Assembly (NCBI GenBank): GCA_004151065.3 | Contig: NWUY0304846117.1 | Coordinates: 1-45,574, forward strand | Direction of reading: 5' to 3' | From: Larix sibirica | Lineage: Eukaryota > Streptophyta > Pinopsida > Pinales > Pinaceae | Length of the DNA: 45,574 bases | Part shown: positions 18,741 through 29,134 of the stretch, piece by piece | Position numbering within the stretch: position 1 is the stretch's first letter | How the letters are laid out: each line of letters starts with the position of its first letter | The notes under the pieces: generated by a model | What the model saw: the letters and a program-made list of their open reading frames with translations, nothing else | Databases searched by the model: none | Told to the model about the DNA's origin: nothing | Program-made: the position numbers and the translations under genes

Positions 18741-20164
18741 AGTTCTTATTAGTGAAAACTAGAGATGTATATATTTATTAGAGATGGATGGTTGTAGGAA
18801 GGAGCTACTAGGGTAGGGGAATCTGGGTTGCACCTGCCCCCGGCCACCTGCACGGAAACATCTAGCCATTACGACGTGATAAAAGCTAATGGGTCATCAG
18901 CCATCAGATTTAGCCAGAAGATAACATAGTTTATAAAGGAAAGAAAGGGGACTTATTCTCTTATATATATATTTTTACAGATTCATCATAGGATTGCATA
19001 GATTACAAATGACAATGGCAAGTTCAACGTAAATATGCGAGTTTGGTCGAGCCTCAGCGGGGTCCTTTTCTCTTTCTATTCTCTTTGTATGTAGGTGTTT
19101 TCTTTTTGTGAAGGCCTGTTATTATCATATGCAGGGAATTTGTTGTAAACAATTGAGATTTCAACTTTCAGAATGACGCACCATACTTATCAATTTTACA
19201 GCGAGAGCCTATATTTTAGCTGGGAATTAATATTGCAATATTAACAATGGTCAAATCACCTACGATAGGTCTAAGTAGAGATCTGTAATCAGGAATTGAC
19301 CTAAAAGGCCAAGTTCACATTAATAATTGACGCTTAATTGAAATGACTGGCCCGCCCTCACCTGTTTCCTGTACTTTTCACTAGGTCTACCCCTGTCCGA
19401 TTACTTGTGCACCTGATATAAGAATCGTAGCATAAATCTAAGTATGAATCTAGAAGAAATATCAGTGCTTAGCTGATCGGGGCAAGAAGCTATACGATAA
19501 CCAAAGAGAAACAAGCCCGGGTTGGTCTAAGTCACCTTCACTGCATACTGCCCCGTTACCACAAACCCAAAAGAGGAAATAGAAGGACCAAGTTCCCACA
19601 TACCTGACAAGTACACTTACACCCAGTATACTTCCACCACTTCCACTAAGTAAGATTCTTTCAGCAAGTTTTTTATCATATAAATTTGGCTAAAAAGAAA
19701 GTTGTCAGTGCGCGTAAATGTAAATGAAAGAGGCTTCTTGCATCCCTTATTTCCTGTTCTGAACCAGGTATTCCGTTGATAAACCAATCTCGTCTGGCGA
19801 AAACATAGCTTAATCAAAATATAATGAGGTAACGGCATGTATCAATGTCCTTCAGGTGTGAACGATACCCACCCGCCTTCTATAGGGTCTGTATGCCTAT
19901 TATGATTGGCAAATCCTCCTGTCTAGTCCTCATTCGTCCGTCCGTGGTAACCGATCTCAGAAAACATTCCATTGGTGCAACCCTCTTTGTATATGCCCCA
20001 TAAATAAATCCGTGAAGAAAGCCCGCAATCAAATCAAGAGGTAAATTATACACGCATATAAAAGCATCTACGCGTAAATAGACCAACCCTCCTTTCCCCT
20101 CCCTGTGGGCAACCGACAGTGAATGCCAAACTGTATTTATGTTATCTTGGGTATAAGCAACCAC
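18741..20164. other. Unassigned stretch
   Basis: No recognised gene. It lacks the word families, and 19100-19320 is AT-rich. Two minus-strand open frames (73 codons at 19617-19838, 94 codons at 19880-20164) look compositionally protein-like, but match no family I know and lack context. I leave them unannotated. Confidence 0.45.
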
Positions 20165-20400
20165 CAGGTATTGTCAACGGGCTATCAATCTATTGGCAAC
20201 CGTGAATCGTCACCTCCTGGGAATGATGTCCTATAGGCTCGACTAGTGGCAAGGAATCCTGAATTGAGTAGCGGTATATAGTATCAGGATCGACTGCATC
20301 AAAACTAACTATGGGCTATATGTAAAGGACCACCTTCTGTCTGACAATGGGCTATTGGACTATGCTCTTCAAAATTGATTGGCCTACCTATTAAACTAAA
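20165..20400 (+). repeat. Word family C/D block
   Basis: CTATTGGCAACCGTG, GGGAATGATGTCC, GGCTCGACTAGTGGC, GAGTAGCGGTATATAG, GGATCGACTGCATC and CTGACAATGGGCTATTGG recur at 20-40 bp. The block precedes RepA copy 7 directly. Confidence 0.5.
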
Positions 20401-20420
20401 CAAATTGTGAATAAACGTCT

Positions 20421-20505
20421 GTAATGCATCGTTTGATTCCTTCCCTCCATTTGAGGTAGAAACTACTGTTCCGTATCGGTAAGTGAGGTGGAGGTAGAGG
20501 TCTAG
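20421..20505 (+). repeat. RepA dispersed repeat, copy 7
   Basis: GTAATGCATCGTTTGATTCC, then TTCCCTCCATTTGAGGTAGA, then AACTACTGTTCCGTATCGG, then TAAGTGAGGTGGAGGTAGAG. The right half is among the best preserved and agrees with copies 3 and 4. Confidence 0.75.
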
Positions 20506-20639
20506 GCTCTAGGTCGAGGGCTGTGATTCCGTCGATTAATATATATTTGGCAGGATGGAATCTTTTGCTTGTTAAGCTCCTTATGCTTGCTCGCTTTTAG
20601 GCCTGACGAAATCACCACCCGCCCTGCTGGGCCCAAAGG

Positions 20640-20870
20640 ATCGTGGGATAGGTTGGCCCGGGATACTTGGCTACTCGGATGGACTTGGCTAGGCTGGCTA
20701 AAGATGAGATACCCTTACTTGGTGAAAGAAGGTTGAAGGCTGAAAGTTCCGGATGAGATTGAATTGGTTACAGGGTTCTTATTCTGTTGAGAGTTTATAG
20801 GCTCCTTCCCGGTTAAAGGCTGCTTCTTATGCTGAGAGGTTACAGGTGAAAGGATGTCTTCTTATAAAAA
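20640..20870 (+). repeat. Word family F block
   Basis: GGATACTTGGCTACTCGG, GGACTTGGCTAGGCTGGC, GGTGAAAGAAGGTTGAAGGC, TGAAAGTTCC, GGTTACAGGG, GGTTAAAGGCTGCTTC and GAGAGGTTACAGGTGAAAGG recur. GAGAGGTTACAGGTGAAAGG is nearly identical to AAGAGGTTACAGGTGAACGG at 7382. Confidence 0.6.
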
Positions 20871-20929
20871 ATAAATAATAAATAAAAATATCATCTTTAT
20901 AAGGTCCAAGGCATAAGTGTTCTCATCGG

Positions 20930-21115
20930 CGCACGACTGGACAGCGCACAAAAACATGACCACGGCGGGCTTACCCCCCAGCAATAACTACAGATAGTTT
21001 CCACCTGACAACACCGGCGGGCAAAACTACCACCACAACCTTGAACCTGGGACTAAAACTGTTACCTCAGATGGCATACCTGCCCATACACCGGACACAG
21101 GGGGTTTGCTTATTA
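20930..21115 (+). repeat. ACC/ACA-rich degenerate block
   Basis: GCGCACGACTGGACAGCGCA, CCACGGCGGGC, CCTGACAACACCGGCGGGC and AAAACTACCACCACAACC are A/C-rich words with an irregular 20-30 bp rhythm. Comparable A/C-rich tracts occur at 26075-26330, 27640-27870 and 39340-39480. Repeat status is tentative. Confidence 0.35.
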
Positions 21116-21539
21116 CACAGAGCTGCTTATATATATGTTTACACCTTAATTGTGATAGTGGCAGCACTAATAGGGGGAAATTGATAGGGGGATGGTGCTG
21201 CTAGGAAATTTTTACCTTGCTTGCTTATTTGATGGATGACGGGCAGACAAAAGAGAAAGGGCGGTGGATAAACTAGAAGAACACGAGAACACGTGAGAAA
21301 ACTCTCAGATTGATACACTACCTGGAAAATATCCATCCCCTGGACCCACTTATCTTTGAAAGTGTTGTTTTATTTATAGAATAATTCTATTTCACGACGT
21401 TTATATATGATTGGCAGGATGGAATTGATTGCTTTGAGGTTAAGCGCTTTGCTTGCAGGCTATGGGTCTGCCTGTGTAGGGGCGGGACGAGTGGAAGGCA
21501 GGTAGAGTCAATAGCGGGGCTCAGGCTATAGTGAAGGGG
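21116..21539. other. Unassigned stretch
   Basis: No gene recognised. TTGGCAGGATGGAAT occurs both at 20547 and at 21411, with TTTGCTTG following, so a short direct repeat about 860 bp apart links it to the preceding region. Confidence 0.5.
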
Positions 21540-21639
21540 TAGTGCTATGGGAATTAATCAACGCTCCCCATTGTACCGTTCAGTTAAAAAGGGGTGTAGG
21601 AAGCGGTAGCTATTTCAACAAAAATAGGGAGGGGATGCA

Positions 21640-21850
21640 GCTCATAAGGCTGATGCCAGGAATGCTATTGGAACTGTTCCTGGGAATGCTATTCTCGGAA
21701 CTACTACGGGGGATCTCCTTAAACCGCTTCTGGTAATGACCCTGGTAATGCTGTTCGGGGAACTTAGGAAGCCGGGAATCCTGGTTAAACTGGTGCGTAT
21801 GGGACTGCTGGGAAGAATGCTTAGGCCAGTTCTGCTGCAGTAGAAGGATA
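21640..21850 (+). repeat. Triplet-patterned array (GGAAYTGNT), plus-strand orientation
   Basis: GGAATGCTATTGGAACTGTT, CCTGGGAATGCTATTCTCGG, AACTACTACGGG, GGTAATGACCCTGGTAATGC and GGGACTGCTGGGAAGAATGC are units of about 9-15 bp built on GG(A/G/T)A(A/C)TG(A/C/T)T. Read in the phase GGA-ACT or GGG-AAT, the plus strand gives Gly-Thr/Asn-x-x strings (RNAIGTVPGNAILGTTTGD, SGNDPGNAVRGT). The phase shifts and stops are present. This orientation is opposite to the large array at 22030-22925. Confidence 0.65.
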
Positions 21851-21940
21851 AGCATTCCCAAGATAACTAAAAGAGCATTTCAGCCTCATAAGTTCCAAGA
21901 GCAGCACACCCAGCGATCCCAGGTTAATTACCAGCATAAG

Positions 21941-22000
21941 TCGGTGAGGGACGAACCCGATCGACTGAGGTTAGGAGGTACGAGAGCCGCCATCGAAATT
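21941..22000 (+). repeat. RepC dispersed repeat, copy 5, between two inverted arrays
   Basis: TCGGTGAGGGACGAACCCGA, then TCGACTGAGGTTAGGAGG, then TACGAGAGCCGCCATCG carries the GCCGCCATCG end shared with 27302 and 38705. It sits in the roughly 180-bp spacer between the plus-oriented array (21640-21850) and the minus-oriented array (22030-22925). Confidence 0.65.
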
Positions 22001-22029
22001 CCCACTTAAATCAAGGCTAGTCCCGGCAT

Positions 22030-22925
22030 CAGAATTTGAATAATTGAACCACCAGCAGCCTCACGACCAGCAGCCCCATTAACAATAGTTTAATAAGCCT
22101 TATCATTTCCAGGAGCACCGGTTTAACTGGCCTCTTCATTCCCAGTCTCATTTCCATAAGCTGTTGAAGGGGCAGCATTTAAAGCATAATTCCAAACAGC
22201 CCGAGCGTCATTAGAACAAGCAGAATAGGCATCATTACCAAGAGCAGTACCAGGAGCAATCCCATCATAAATCCCAGTAGCAGCATTCCCAACATAAAAA
22301 GGATCCCCAGGCCAAAGACTCCCAACAGCACAAGGAGGAACAGGACGAGCGGCATAATGACCAGCAGGACCAGTTGAAGGAGCATTATTCCCAGGGCAGT
22401 TCCAGGAGGGTAATTACCACCATTAGCACCAGTTGGAGCGGGATTAAAAACCTCAGTTCCAGGATCAGTTCCGGCATAACCAGTTTAACCCGATTCCCAG
22501 CTTCCTCAGTTCCCGTAGCAGTTCCATCTGCAGTTGAAGGATCATTCTTTCCGGCATCCAGTTCCAGGATCCTTTCCAAAAGTAGTTGAACCAACAAAGG
22601 AGAGGTTAGTCAGGTATGGCGGTTTTTTTCAATATGATATAGACGCTTATTCCAGAACGACCGGGTGGACCAGTCCCAGTATCATTTGTGTTTTTTGGCG
22701 TATGAGCGTTAGAACGGCCTAATCTATATATTCTATTGTATGGGCTACGTATGGCGTGTAAAGGTTGAAACATAATCGGAAATTCCACCAGAAGCAGTTG
22801 AACGAGCAGTCTAAGCAACATCCCCCAAGATCATTTGAATCAGCACCAGTTGAGGCATAATTACCAGCATTTGCATCATCAGTTGAAGGAGCACCAATTG
22901 AACTGCTGCCAGGAAATAGAAGATA
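22030..22925 (-). repeat. Large triplet-patterned array (GGAAYTGNT), minus-strand orientation, with 90-triplet open frame
   Basis: On the plus strand the array is CCAGCAG, CAGTTCCAG, AGCATTCCCAG and TTGAAGGAGCA words. On the minus strand it is GGAACTGATCCT, GGGAATGATGCC and GGTAATGCT words of 9-15 bp. One minus-strand frame is open from 22395 to 22126 (90 triplets). It is rich in Gly, Ala, Asn, Asp, Ser and Thr, with motifs such as DGIAPGTALGNDAYSACSND, YGNETGNEEAS and AGKNDPSTADGTATGTEEAG (the last in a shifted frame at 22560-22500). No start codon, ribosome-binding context or known domain is seen. It may be a degenerate short repeat with a triplet-compatible period, or the remains of a gene for a low-complexity repeat protein. 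I favour the former. Confidence 0.65.
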
Positions 22926-23523
22926 TAAGTAAGTTCTATTGGATCAAATCTAAAGGTAACACGGTTAGTTAATCAACGTATATAACTTCGCTGTAGTAAA
23001 TCGTAATGGGCGTGATGATACCTTTCTACGTTGGCCGTAAGGAGAAAAGCAGCATGATTATATACTGGGTGTGAGTCGAACAGTTTGAATAAATACCCGT
23101 GAGCAGTAGGGAACAGAGCAGATGGTGTAACTTGCCTACCCTTTCATTTTACAAATTTCACTTTTACTTTGGCCACCTCTATTTCCAATTGGAAAGGAGG
23201 ATTTTTTGATGGATAAAAGCATCCTCCAGACTTAGGTGCTAAAAGAGTCAATTCAGCGCGGTATGTGAGTGAGTGCAAGGATAAAACCGATCGAACCCAA
23301 AGGTCTGAATTCGGTGTGTTCAACTTGTGAGTATGTTATGGGCTAGAACTGCTATTGATCTCATCACCATAGGCAGCAGGGGGATCTCCTAAAAACTAAT
23401 ATTACCATATATAAGTAGTGCTCTCGAACCACCACATTATAATAAATTAGATAGTGGAATAAACCTTATTGCCTAAAGAAGATATACTATAAATTCTACC
23501 CTTAAAGAAAAATTGACGAAACT
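22926..23523. other. Unassigned stretch
   Basis: No gene recognised. The stretch has GAGCAGTAGGGAACAGAGCA near 23101 and CCGTGAGCAGTAG words that also appear at 34152-34220 (CCCGTGAGCTC, CTTGAGCAGTAGTTAACAGG). This points to a further weak dispersed repeat. Confidence 0.5.
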
Positions 23524-23655
23524 GAGCGATAGCGATCGGGTTCAGAGCGATAGCGAGAGGAAGCTATCGTTCTGGCTTGTAAAGTAACACCTTCCATTTT
23601 AGCATAGGAAGATCTCCCTTCTCAAGATAGATGATTCTTAAGATAGATGATTCTT
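23524..23655 (+). repeat. Short tandem repeats: GAGCGATAGCGA and exact 16-bp unit
   Basis: GAGCGATAGCGA occurs at 23524-23535 and 23545-23556, and AGCGATCGGGT recurs near 23809. AAGATAGATGATTCTT occurs twice exactly at 23624-23639 and 23640-23655. These are recent slippage products. Confidence 0.8.
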
Positions 23656-24696
23656 AGCTAGCGAAGTAATATCTCCCCCCATCAGCGCTTAACTTCAGAG
23701 CCACAGTTGAACAAACGGAGTGTATATCCAATAAAAGTGCAGACATAACCTCATATGTGGGAATAAATTTTCGAACTACAATTACTTACTAAATGATTGG
23801 ACAATAGCGATCGGGTAAAGAGCTCATTACGAGTTATGAACTTATTACTTATGAGCTAATGCTAAGTACTTCTCAGATAATTAGGGACCACCCCATTATC
23901 CATTATGAGCAGAACAGAAGCTTACCGAGCCTAAGTACGTGCCATCATCACTATTCACTGGCTAGTATGTGGCTAGCTAGGCTATATTTTTGCTTTATAG
24001 GATAAGGCATATTACCCAAACTACTATTGTGCCCATGCCTCAGTATGTGTCATTCAGATCGAGGAAGAACTATAAGTTCTGAGCTAAGTAACAGATCCAG
24101 GATTAAATAAGGGTTAAACCCCTCATTACCTCTTCCTCGCTACTAACTGGCGAGTCAATATTGATACCTACTTGCCTTATTACTTGCTCTAACTAGCTAG
24201 ATCGAATTGATACTGCACCGCCTAGTCAATCTTATAAGCTAAAAAATATTATAAGTGCGATCTCTGGCTGGTAAGGAAAGACATCGAGCTTGCACCGCCT
24301 AGGGGAAGGAAAGACTTATCGGGCTGGTTCGGGCACAGCCAGGAACGCTAATGGTCATAGGAAGGAAGATGGGCTGCTAACGCGCTAGTTAGGGCTGGCT
24401 GGTCAGAGACGGTCCGGCGAAGGTCTTAAAACAGCCTGAGATAGTATAAGTGGGGCTCCTTTGTTTGCTCCGACAACATCTCCGACATCTATTATTAAAC
24501 CGAACCTATATATTTGTTCGGTCTGCTGCCAAGTTATTATTATTACAATTTGAAATAGTTCCAAATAAACAAGAGATAGAGGAGTTCAACAGCTGATCTC
24601 TCGGGCGCCTACGCCATTGAACCGGCTACTTCCCTAGCACTTGCCCTGTTTGTTCGGTTGCAGCCATGAGATAGAGCGCCTTCAGATCGAGCAAGA
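23656..24696. other. Unassigned stretch
   Basis: No gene, tRNA or rRNA recognised. GGAAGGAAAGACTTATCGGG near 24304 echoes GGTAAGGAAAGACATCGAGC near 24271, with GCACCGCCTA(G/A) nearby in both, a short direct repeat. CACCGCCTAGTCAATC also occurs at 24216. Confidence 0.5.
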
Positions 24697-24760
24697 GAGG
24701 ATAATTGAAATAAACTCCTCTTATAGGAAGGGGGAAGGAGGATAATTGAAATAAATTCCT
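24697..24760 (+). repeat. Direct repeat of 23 bp, 41-bp period
   Basis: GAGGATAATTGAAATAAA(C/T)T followed by CCT occurs at 24697-24719 and 24738-24760, with one mismatch. Nothing else is recognised between or around the copies. Confidence 0.8.
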
Positions 24761-25472
24761 GGTGAACGTATATTAATGAATTGCGAGTTATGATATAGAA
24801 AGCCCTGCAACTTACGTATTCACAACGGCAAATAAGATAATGCCCTCGGAACTATTATTATTTAAGCCGGGAAAGCGCACCCACCCCTATATAAAGTAAG
24901 GGTTGGCTATTAACAGCTCATGCCCTCCCCCGCCCCATCCATATAGTTAGTTCAGTTCTCGGGGTTAGACGGGGGATCGGATGGAACAAGTACTACCGTC
25001 ATTATATACGTATTAAAAACTCCCTTATATTATTAATTCCAGACCGGCCCGTCTATTATTATTATTTCAATCACACTTAAATAATACCATGGCATGGAGA
25101 TGGGCGAGAGGGCGGCGTCGAATCACTACGTCATTATCCGCTTCGGAATGCATCGGAATAGCTAGAATTGGTTTCATAGGCTCAACATTTGTTGCTTTAT
25201 TAAGGTACTGGATTCGAACATGTGTAGATGAGCCCTACCATTAGAAAGGCCTTCTATCGATCAAACTTTTATGGCATGTACCTTCTCCATGCCATCATAT
25301 AGGGGCGGGGATATGTATAATTACGTATATAAACTAAAATTCATTATTTTATAATAAAAAGAAAGTTTATAAATAAGTGCCTTTCTCGTAATACCTATCC
25401 TGGACGCGCGCATCCACCACCCGCAAGAGACCTATATATGCACCCGGAATACCTTAAAAAAAGTAAGACCAC
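24761..25472. other. Unassigned AT-rich stretch with two RepB cores
   Basis: CATTATATACGTATTAAAA at 25000-25018 (minus orientation) and ATAATTACGTATATAAAC at 25317-25334 (plus orientation) carry the RepB core. TATTATTATTA runs are frequent. No gene recognised. Confidence 0.5.
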
Positions 25473-26074
25473 CTAGCCAAGCCAGAGAGGCCACCGGAGA
25501 TAGAGAATGCCCCACAAGCCCGGATAGGCTGGAAATAAAGCCAGCAAAAGAATTAATGGAAATAAGAGACTGTTACATAAAATAAATCTAAGATGGAGTA
25601 CGTAACTTCCCAATCCCAATGGAAAGCACCCGCCGCAGTAGGCAAGCCGTCCGAGCGTAGCAGGAAACCTAGTGCATGATTCAATATAGAATCTATACAT
25701 CCACTGGTTATTTCCTTGCCAACCTGAACTGTACGATATTTCCTCGTCCACGGCGGACGAGTTGCTACCGCATCCTCTCTTTTTAAGTCGAGCCTGCTTG
25801 CGCACCCTATTGAATTCCATCGCAGTTCACTTAGCAGAAACCCGATTTCCCTTCTATAGAACGCAGTTTAGCCGTTCTAAAACTCCCCGCCCTCCTTCCT
25901 TATGGATTAAATTGTCCTCGCATGCTCAACGAAGGATCCCCCATCTCTGCGGGTGCTCGCAGGCAGACCCAGGAAAGTGCACCACACAGCCCCCCCGGCC
26001 TGAAGACCAATTTGTCAGTGCTCTTCGGCAGCTTCAGCAACGATAAGTATCTGGGGATATAGCAATAGAAACCA
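25473..26074. other. Unassigned stretch with overlapping unassigned open frames
   Basis: A 115-codon minus-strand frame (25473-25820) contains a hydrophobic C-terminal part, and a 94-codon plus-strand frame lies at 25762-26046. Neither resembles a plant mitochondrial, plastid or retroelement protein that I know. Their lengths are near chance expectation for 45 kb. I do not call a gene. Confidence 0.4.
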
Positions 26075-26330
26075 GACTAGAATCTATAAGACAGAACCAC
26101 AACACCACCACCTTATCCGCCGATATGCTATACTCCACAGCGATCGTGGGACGGAAACCCGCCACCACGACCCTCCCTTTCTATAGACACCCGACAGAAA
26201 TAAAACCCGATATGATAAAAAACCGATGATTCAAATGCCACATAATTAATGAAACCGTACTACCAGGATACTCTCATATCCTAGGGCATCCCCACCACCA
26301 CCCACATAACAACCCAGCAGGCAGGCGTCT
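26075..26330 (+). repeat. ACC/ACA-rich degenerate tract
   Basis: ACCACAACACCACCACC, CCGCCACCACGACCC, CACCCGACAGAAATAAAACC and CCACCACCACCCACATAAC recur irregularly. The tract is compositionally like 20930-21115. It may be composition bias and not a true repeat. Confidence 0.35.
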
Positions 26331-27246
26331 CTGGCTCAACTACTGAATTAATTGATATGCATGCCGGCAGAGGGAGGATGGATCTATTTCGTATTCAACC
26401 AGATAATCTCCATGCTCCACAAGGTTGCTGCTGACCGCTCTGCATACAAGCAAGCGGGGATAGACTCCACGCTAATGCTCAAGCAGGGGCTATACTCCTA
26501 CGCTGGCGATGATGCCACTACCCGTTCAAGGGGACCTACTAATAAGCCACAGCCGCTAAAGATATCAGCCCTACTTCTGAAGTAGCTGCTGCCCGATCGA
26601 TATGGGGGGAGGCTCGCTCACTCACTCACTTCAGACTTTTCGGCTTCTCATTGCGCCGCTCTAACTTATTTGGCTTATCCAGATTGCTCCGCTAAAATAC
26701 CTTGCTTTCCACTTCATGGAACGCTCGGCAAGCTTCGGTTAAAATCCGAACGTTTCTTTGTTTGTTACGTCATTCAAAGGTTATACTTCGTACATTCATA
26801 GTTACTAAAAGTAAGTGTGAAAGTAACACTACTCCGTGTCTCTATTTATTCCCCTCAAAGCCTGAGCTCTGCTCAGTTAAGGTCCTGGTCAACCCAATAA
26901 GGTCCTGATAAACCCCCCCATCTAACGCGAAGTCAACCCGACCATTTAAGGTTAATACTTTGAAGATAAGGAAGGTTAATATAAAGGGTCTATCTCTTTC
27001 CGGTTCACCCTTCCTTCTGGCAATCCAACTGTCTGTTCGGTCCGACGAAGGAGGGGATTTCATGGATTCTTCCAAATGTCTATCTTCACTGTCTTCTGTC
27101 CGATTCCTCTAGTGATAGCGTATAAATGTCTGTCCGAATGAATGTCTATCCATCTGGGCTGGGTTCCCTAACTCAATTTTGGCTTTAGTAAACTAGCTCA
27201 AATCGCTGAGTTAAAGCAGTTCAGAAAGGTAATAAATTTAATAACT
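26331..27246. other. Unassigned stretch
   Basis: No gene recognised. AATAAGGTCCTG(A/G) repeats at 26874-26911 (GGTCCTGGTCAACCCAATAA, then GGTCCTGATAAACCC). CTCTGCATACAAGCAAGCGG and CTCAAGCAGGGGCTATACTC show GC-rich word recurrence near 26440-26500. The 77-codon frame at 26352-26585 is unassigned. Confidence 0.5.
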
Positions 27247-27361
27247 TGCCCGACCTAAGAAGGGTGAGGAGAAGACTCGCCCGAGGATAGGAGGGTGAGG
27301 GGCCGCCATCGTTTGAAATGCTTTCCCGCATCGTAATTACGTATATAAAATAGATACATTT
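27247..27361 (+). repeat. RepC copy 6 joined to RepB
   Basis: GCCCGACCTAAGAAGGGTGA, then CTCGCCCGAGGATAGGAGG, then GTGAGGGGCCGCCATCGTTT is RepC with its GCCGCCATCG end. After about 18 bp comes TCGTAATTACGTATATAAAA, then TAGATACATTT, which is RepB (compare 45440). The same RepC-RepB order is seen at 38641-38784. Confidence 0.7.
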
Positions 27362-29069
27362 ATTGGCGCTAATGGCCCTACTTCCTTATTATCATAGTTA
27401 ATACGCAAATTTCACAGCTGTGTAGCGTTTCAAGTTATAAAATGAGATATTACCTTTCCAGGGCCCTTTACTCCCCTTTTAAGTAGGCAACTCATTGAAT
27501 ATCTGAATTCTCATAGCCTTTGGCCTGGGCGCCAGAACCACCCAAAAGGAAGGGGTAAACTTATTCGAGTTAGGCCGGTCTAACTTCCTATTTGTTAATG
27601 TAATAATCCATGCTGCCTTGCCTTGCAATCTCCCCACGCACATAACTAGGGTTATTGTATAATGGTACCAGCCGCTTTCCTATCGGACCTTTACCACTGA
27701 AAAAAAACTAATATAACTAAAAACCTAATCAAAAACCTTAGAACCGAGAATATAGTCAGGCGAACTATAAAACCTGACAAGCCGAGCTTGAAAGCCCGAA
27801 CTTACGGTATCCACACACACGAAGACCTAGCACTTAAACGTTTCCTCCAGGATACTCCCAATGCGGGGACCAAACCCTTCCAATTTCTATACCTAGTTTT
27901 GGAAAAGGGTATAAACCCAAAATAAGGATTACTTCCTGGCACATGCGGTTTCTTCACCTTTATTCACCGAGGAAGAATATGAGGCTTCACTCTTTGGGAA
28001 GATTTTTATGGTGGTTTTCTTTAACCCGTCGAATCCCCTTCCATTTTGGAAGGATAAGGTTCGGTTTTTTCCAGGGGTGAGTGAGAGTGCCGTTCCTCTT
28101 CCTCGTCACTCGAAGTTTCGGGGATTTCAGTCACGACCAGGCTTACTACCCATCCCCTCCCCCGATGAGATACCCTGGCCGGGGCCTCCTTAAGGCTTAT
28201 CTTCAATATACAAGCCAGATAGCCTGCATAGATTAGCTCTATGCTTATGCTACTCCCTGTTATAAGCTCTCCCTCCCCCTTGTAAAGGAGGAAACACCAT
28301 TGGTGAAATCCCCGGATTCACTCTACCTGATATGGTGCTATACCCAGTTTTTACTCCACAAAAGCGCTGATTCTCCTCACGCTCGCTTCGCAGTCTTCCA
28401 CACCTACGAGGTACATCCTCCTTTCCTCCCAAGGAAAGGGGCTAATCACGCTTTTTACCACGCGTTTTCCACATATAATTAGAAATATTTCCAAAAGAAC
28501 CTTCGTGGATAAGGTCTCGAATTATTGCGAAATGAGAATGGCATCTATCTCGATTTCATGTTGGCCTCGCTGTGGAGTAGTAAAAGTTAGAGGATATAAA
28601 AACCTGTGTAGAAAGACTAGCATTGTTATCCGTGATGAGGTAGTATAGGTGAAAGCGACACTCCGGGGTAAGGGGGGGAGCTTTTACATGTCGCGAAAAC
28701 GGAAATAAAAATAAGAACTGAAAATAAAAAACCCCCAAAAAGCAGATAAAAGTACGATCAGAATGACAAGAAAGAGAAACAAAAATAGAATAAAAAGGGC
28801 AATAATAATCAAATTTATAAATAGTTGTACCATTTGCTCTGTTCCCGCGTCCTCTTTTGCTATTTAAATACTATATTTCATTTATAAAATTGAAAGCACG
28901 AGGCACCACACACTAGGCCACTTAAGGTGAGATACAAGGGGATATATACTTGTATCTTATATATTTATATCATATTTCGAATCACATCGCACTTGCTTGC
29001 GCCGCGTAAAGGCATAATTGGTTCCACAAATCTCAAGAGGGGAGGGTCGGTTTTTAAGAGCGAGCGGAT
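27362..29069. other. Unassigned stretch
   Basis: No gene recognised despite several 60-codon frames. 27690-27870 is A/C-rich (AAACCTAATCAAAAACC, AAAACCTGACAAGCC). GGTTTTTTCCAGGGG and CCTCCTTT words occur at 28050-28440. The stretch 28680-28870 is A-rich with AAAATAAAAA words. Group II intron domain V was looked for here and not found. Confidence 0.45.
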
Positions 29070-29134
29070 TAGATGTTGGGGCAGTCAGAGGTTGGAGCTG
29101 ATGGAGGAGGGGGAAGAAGAAAGCCTGGCCTTCA

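Noticed and set aside
19880-20164. 94-codon minus-strand frame with a protein-like composition
   Set aside because: I considered a plasmid or mitovirus-derived fragment, but no polymerase motif or other landmark is present.
25191-25260. Possible tRNA on the minus strand (GGTAGGGCTC and TTCGAATCC words)
   Set aside because: The arms do not assemble into a cloverleaf with an acceptor stem and anticodon loop at correct spacing.
25473-25820. 115-codon minus-strand open frame with a hydrophobic C-terminal part
   Set aside because: No family recognised, no conserved neighbour, and a length close to the chance maximum for 45 kb. An overlapping plus-strand frame is equally open.
27640-28480. Group II intron or split mitochondrial exon
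   Set aside because: No domain V sequence, no GTGCG-type 5' boundary paired with an AY 3' end, and no exon coding match.
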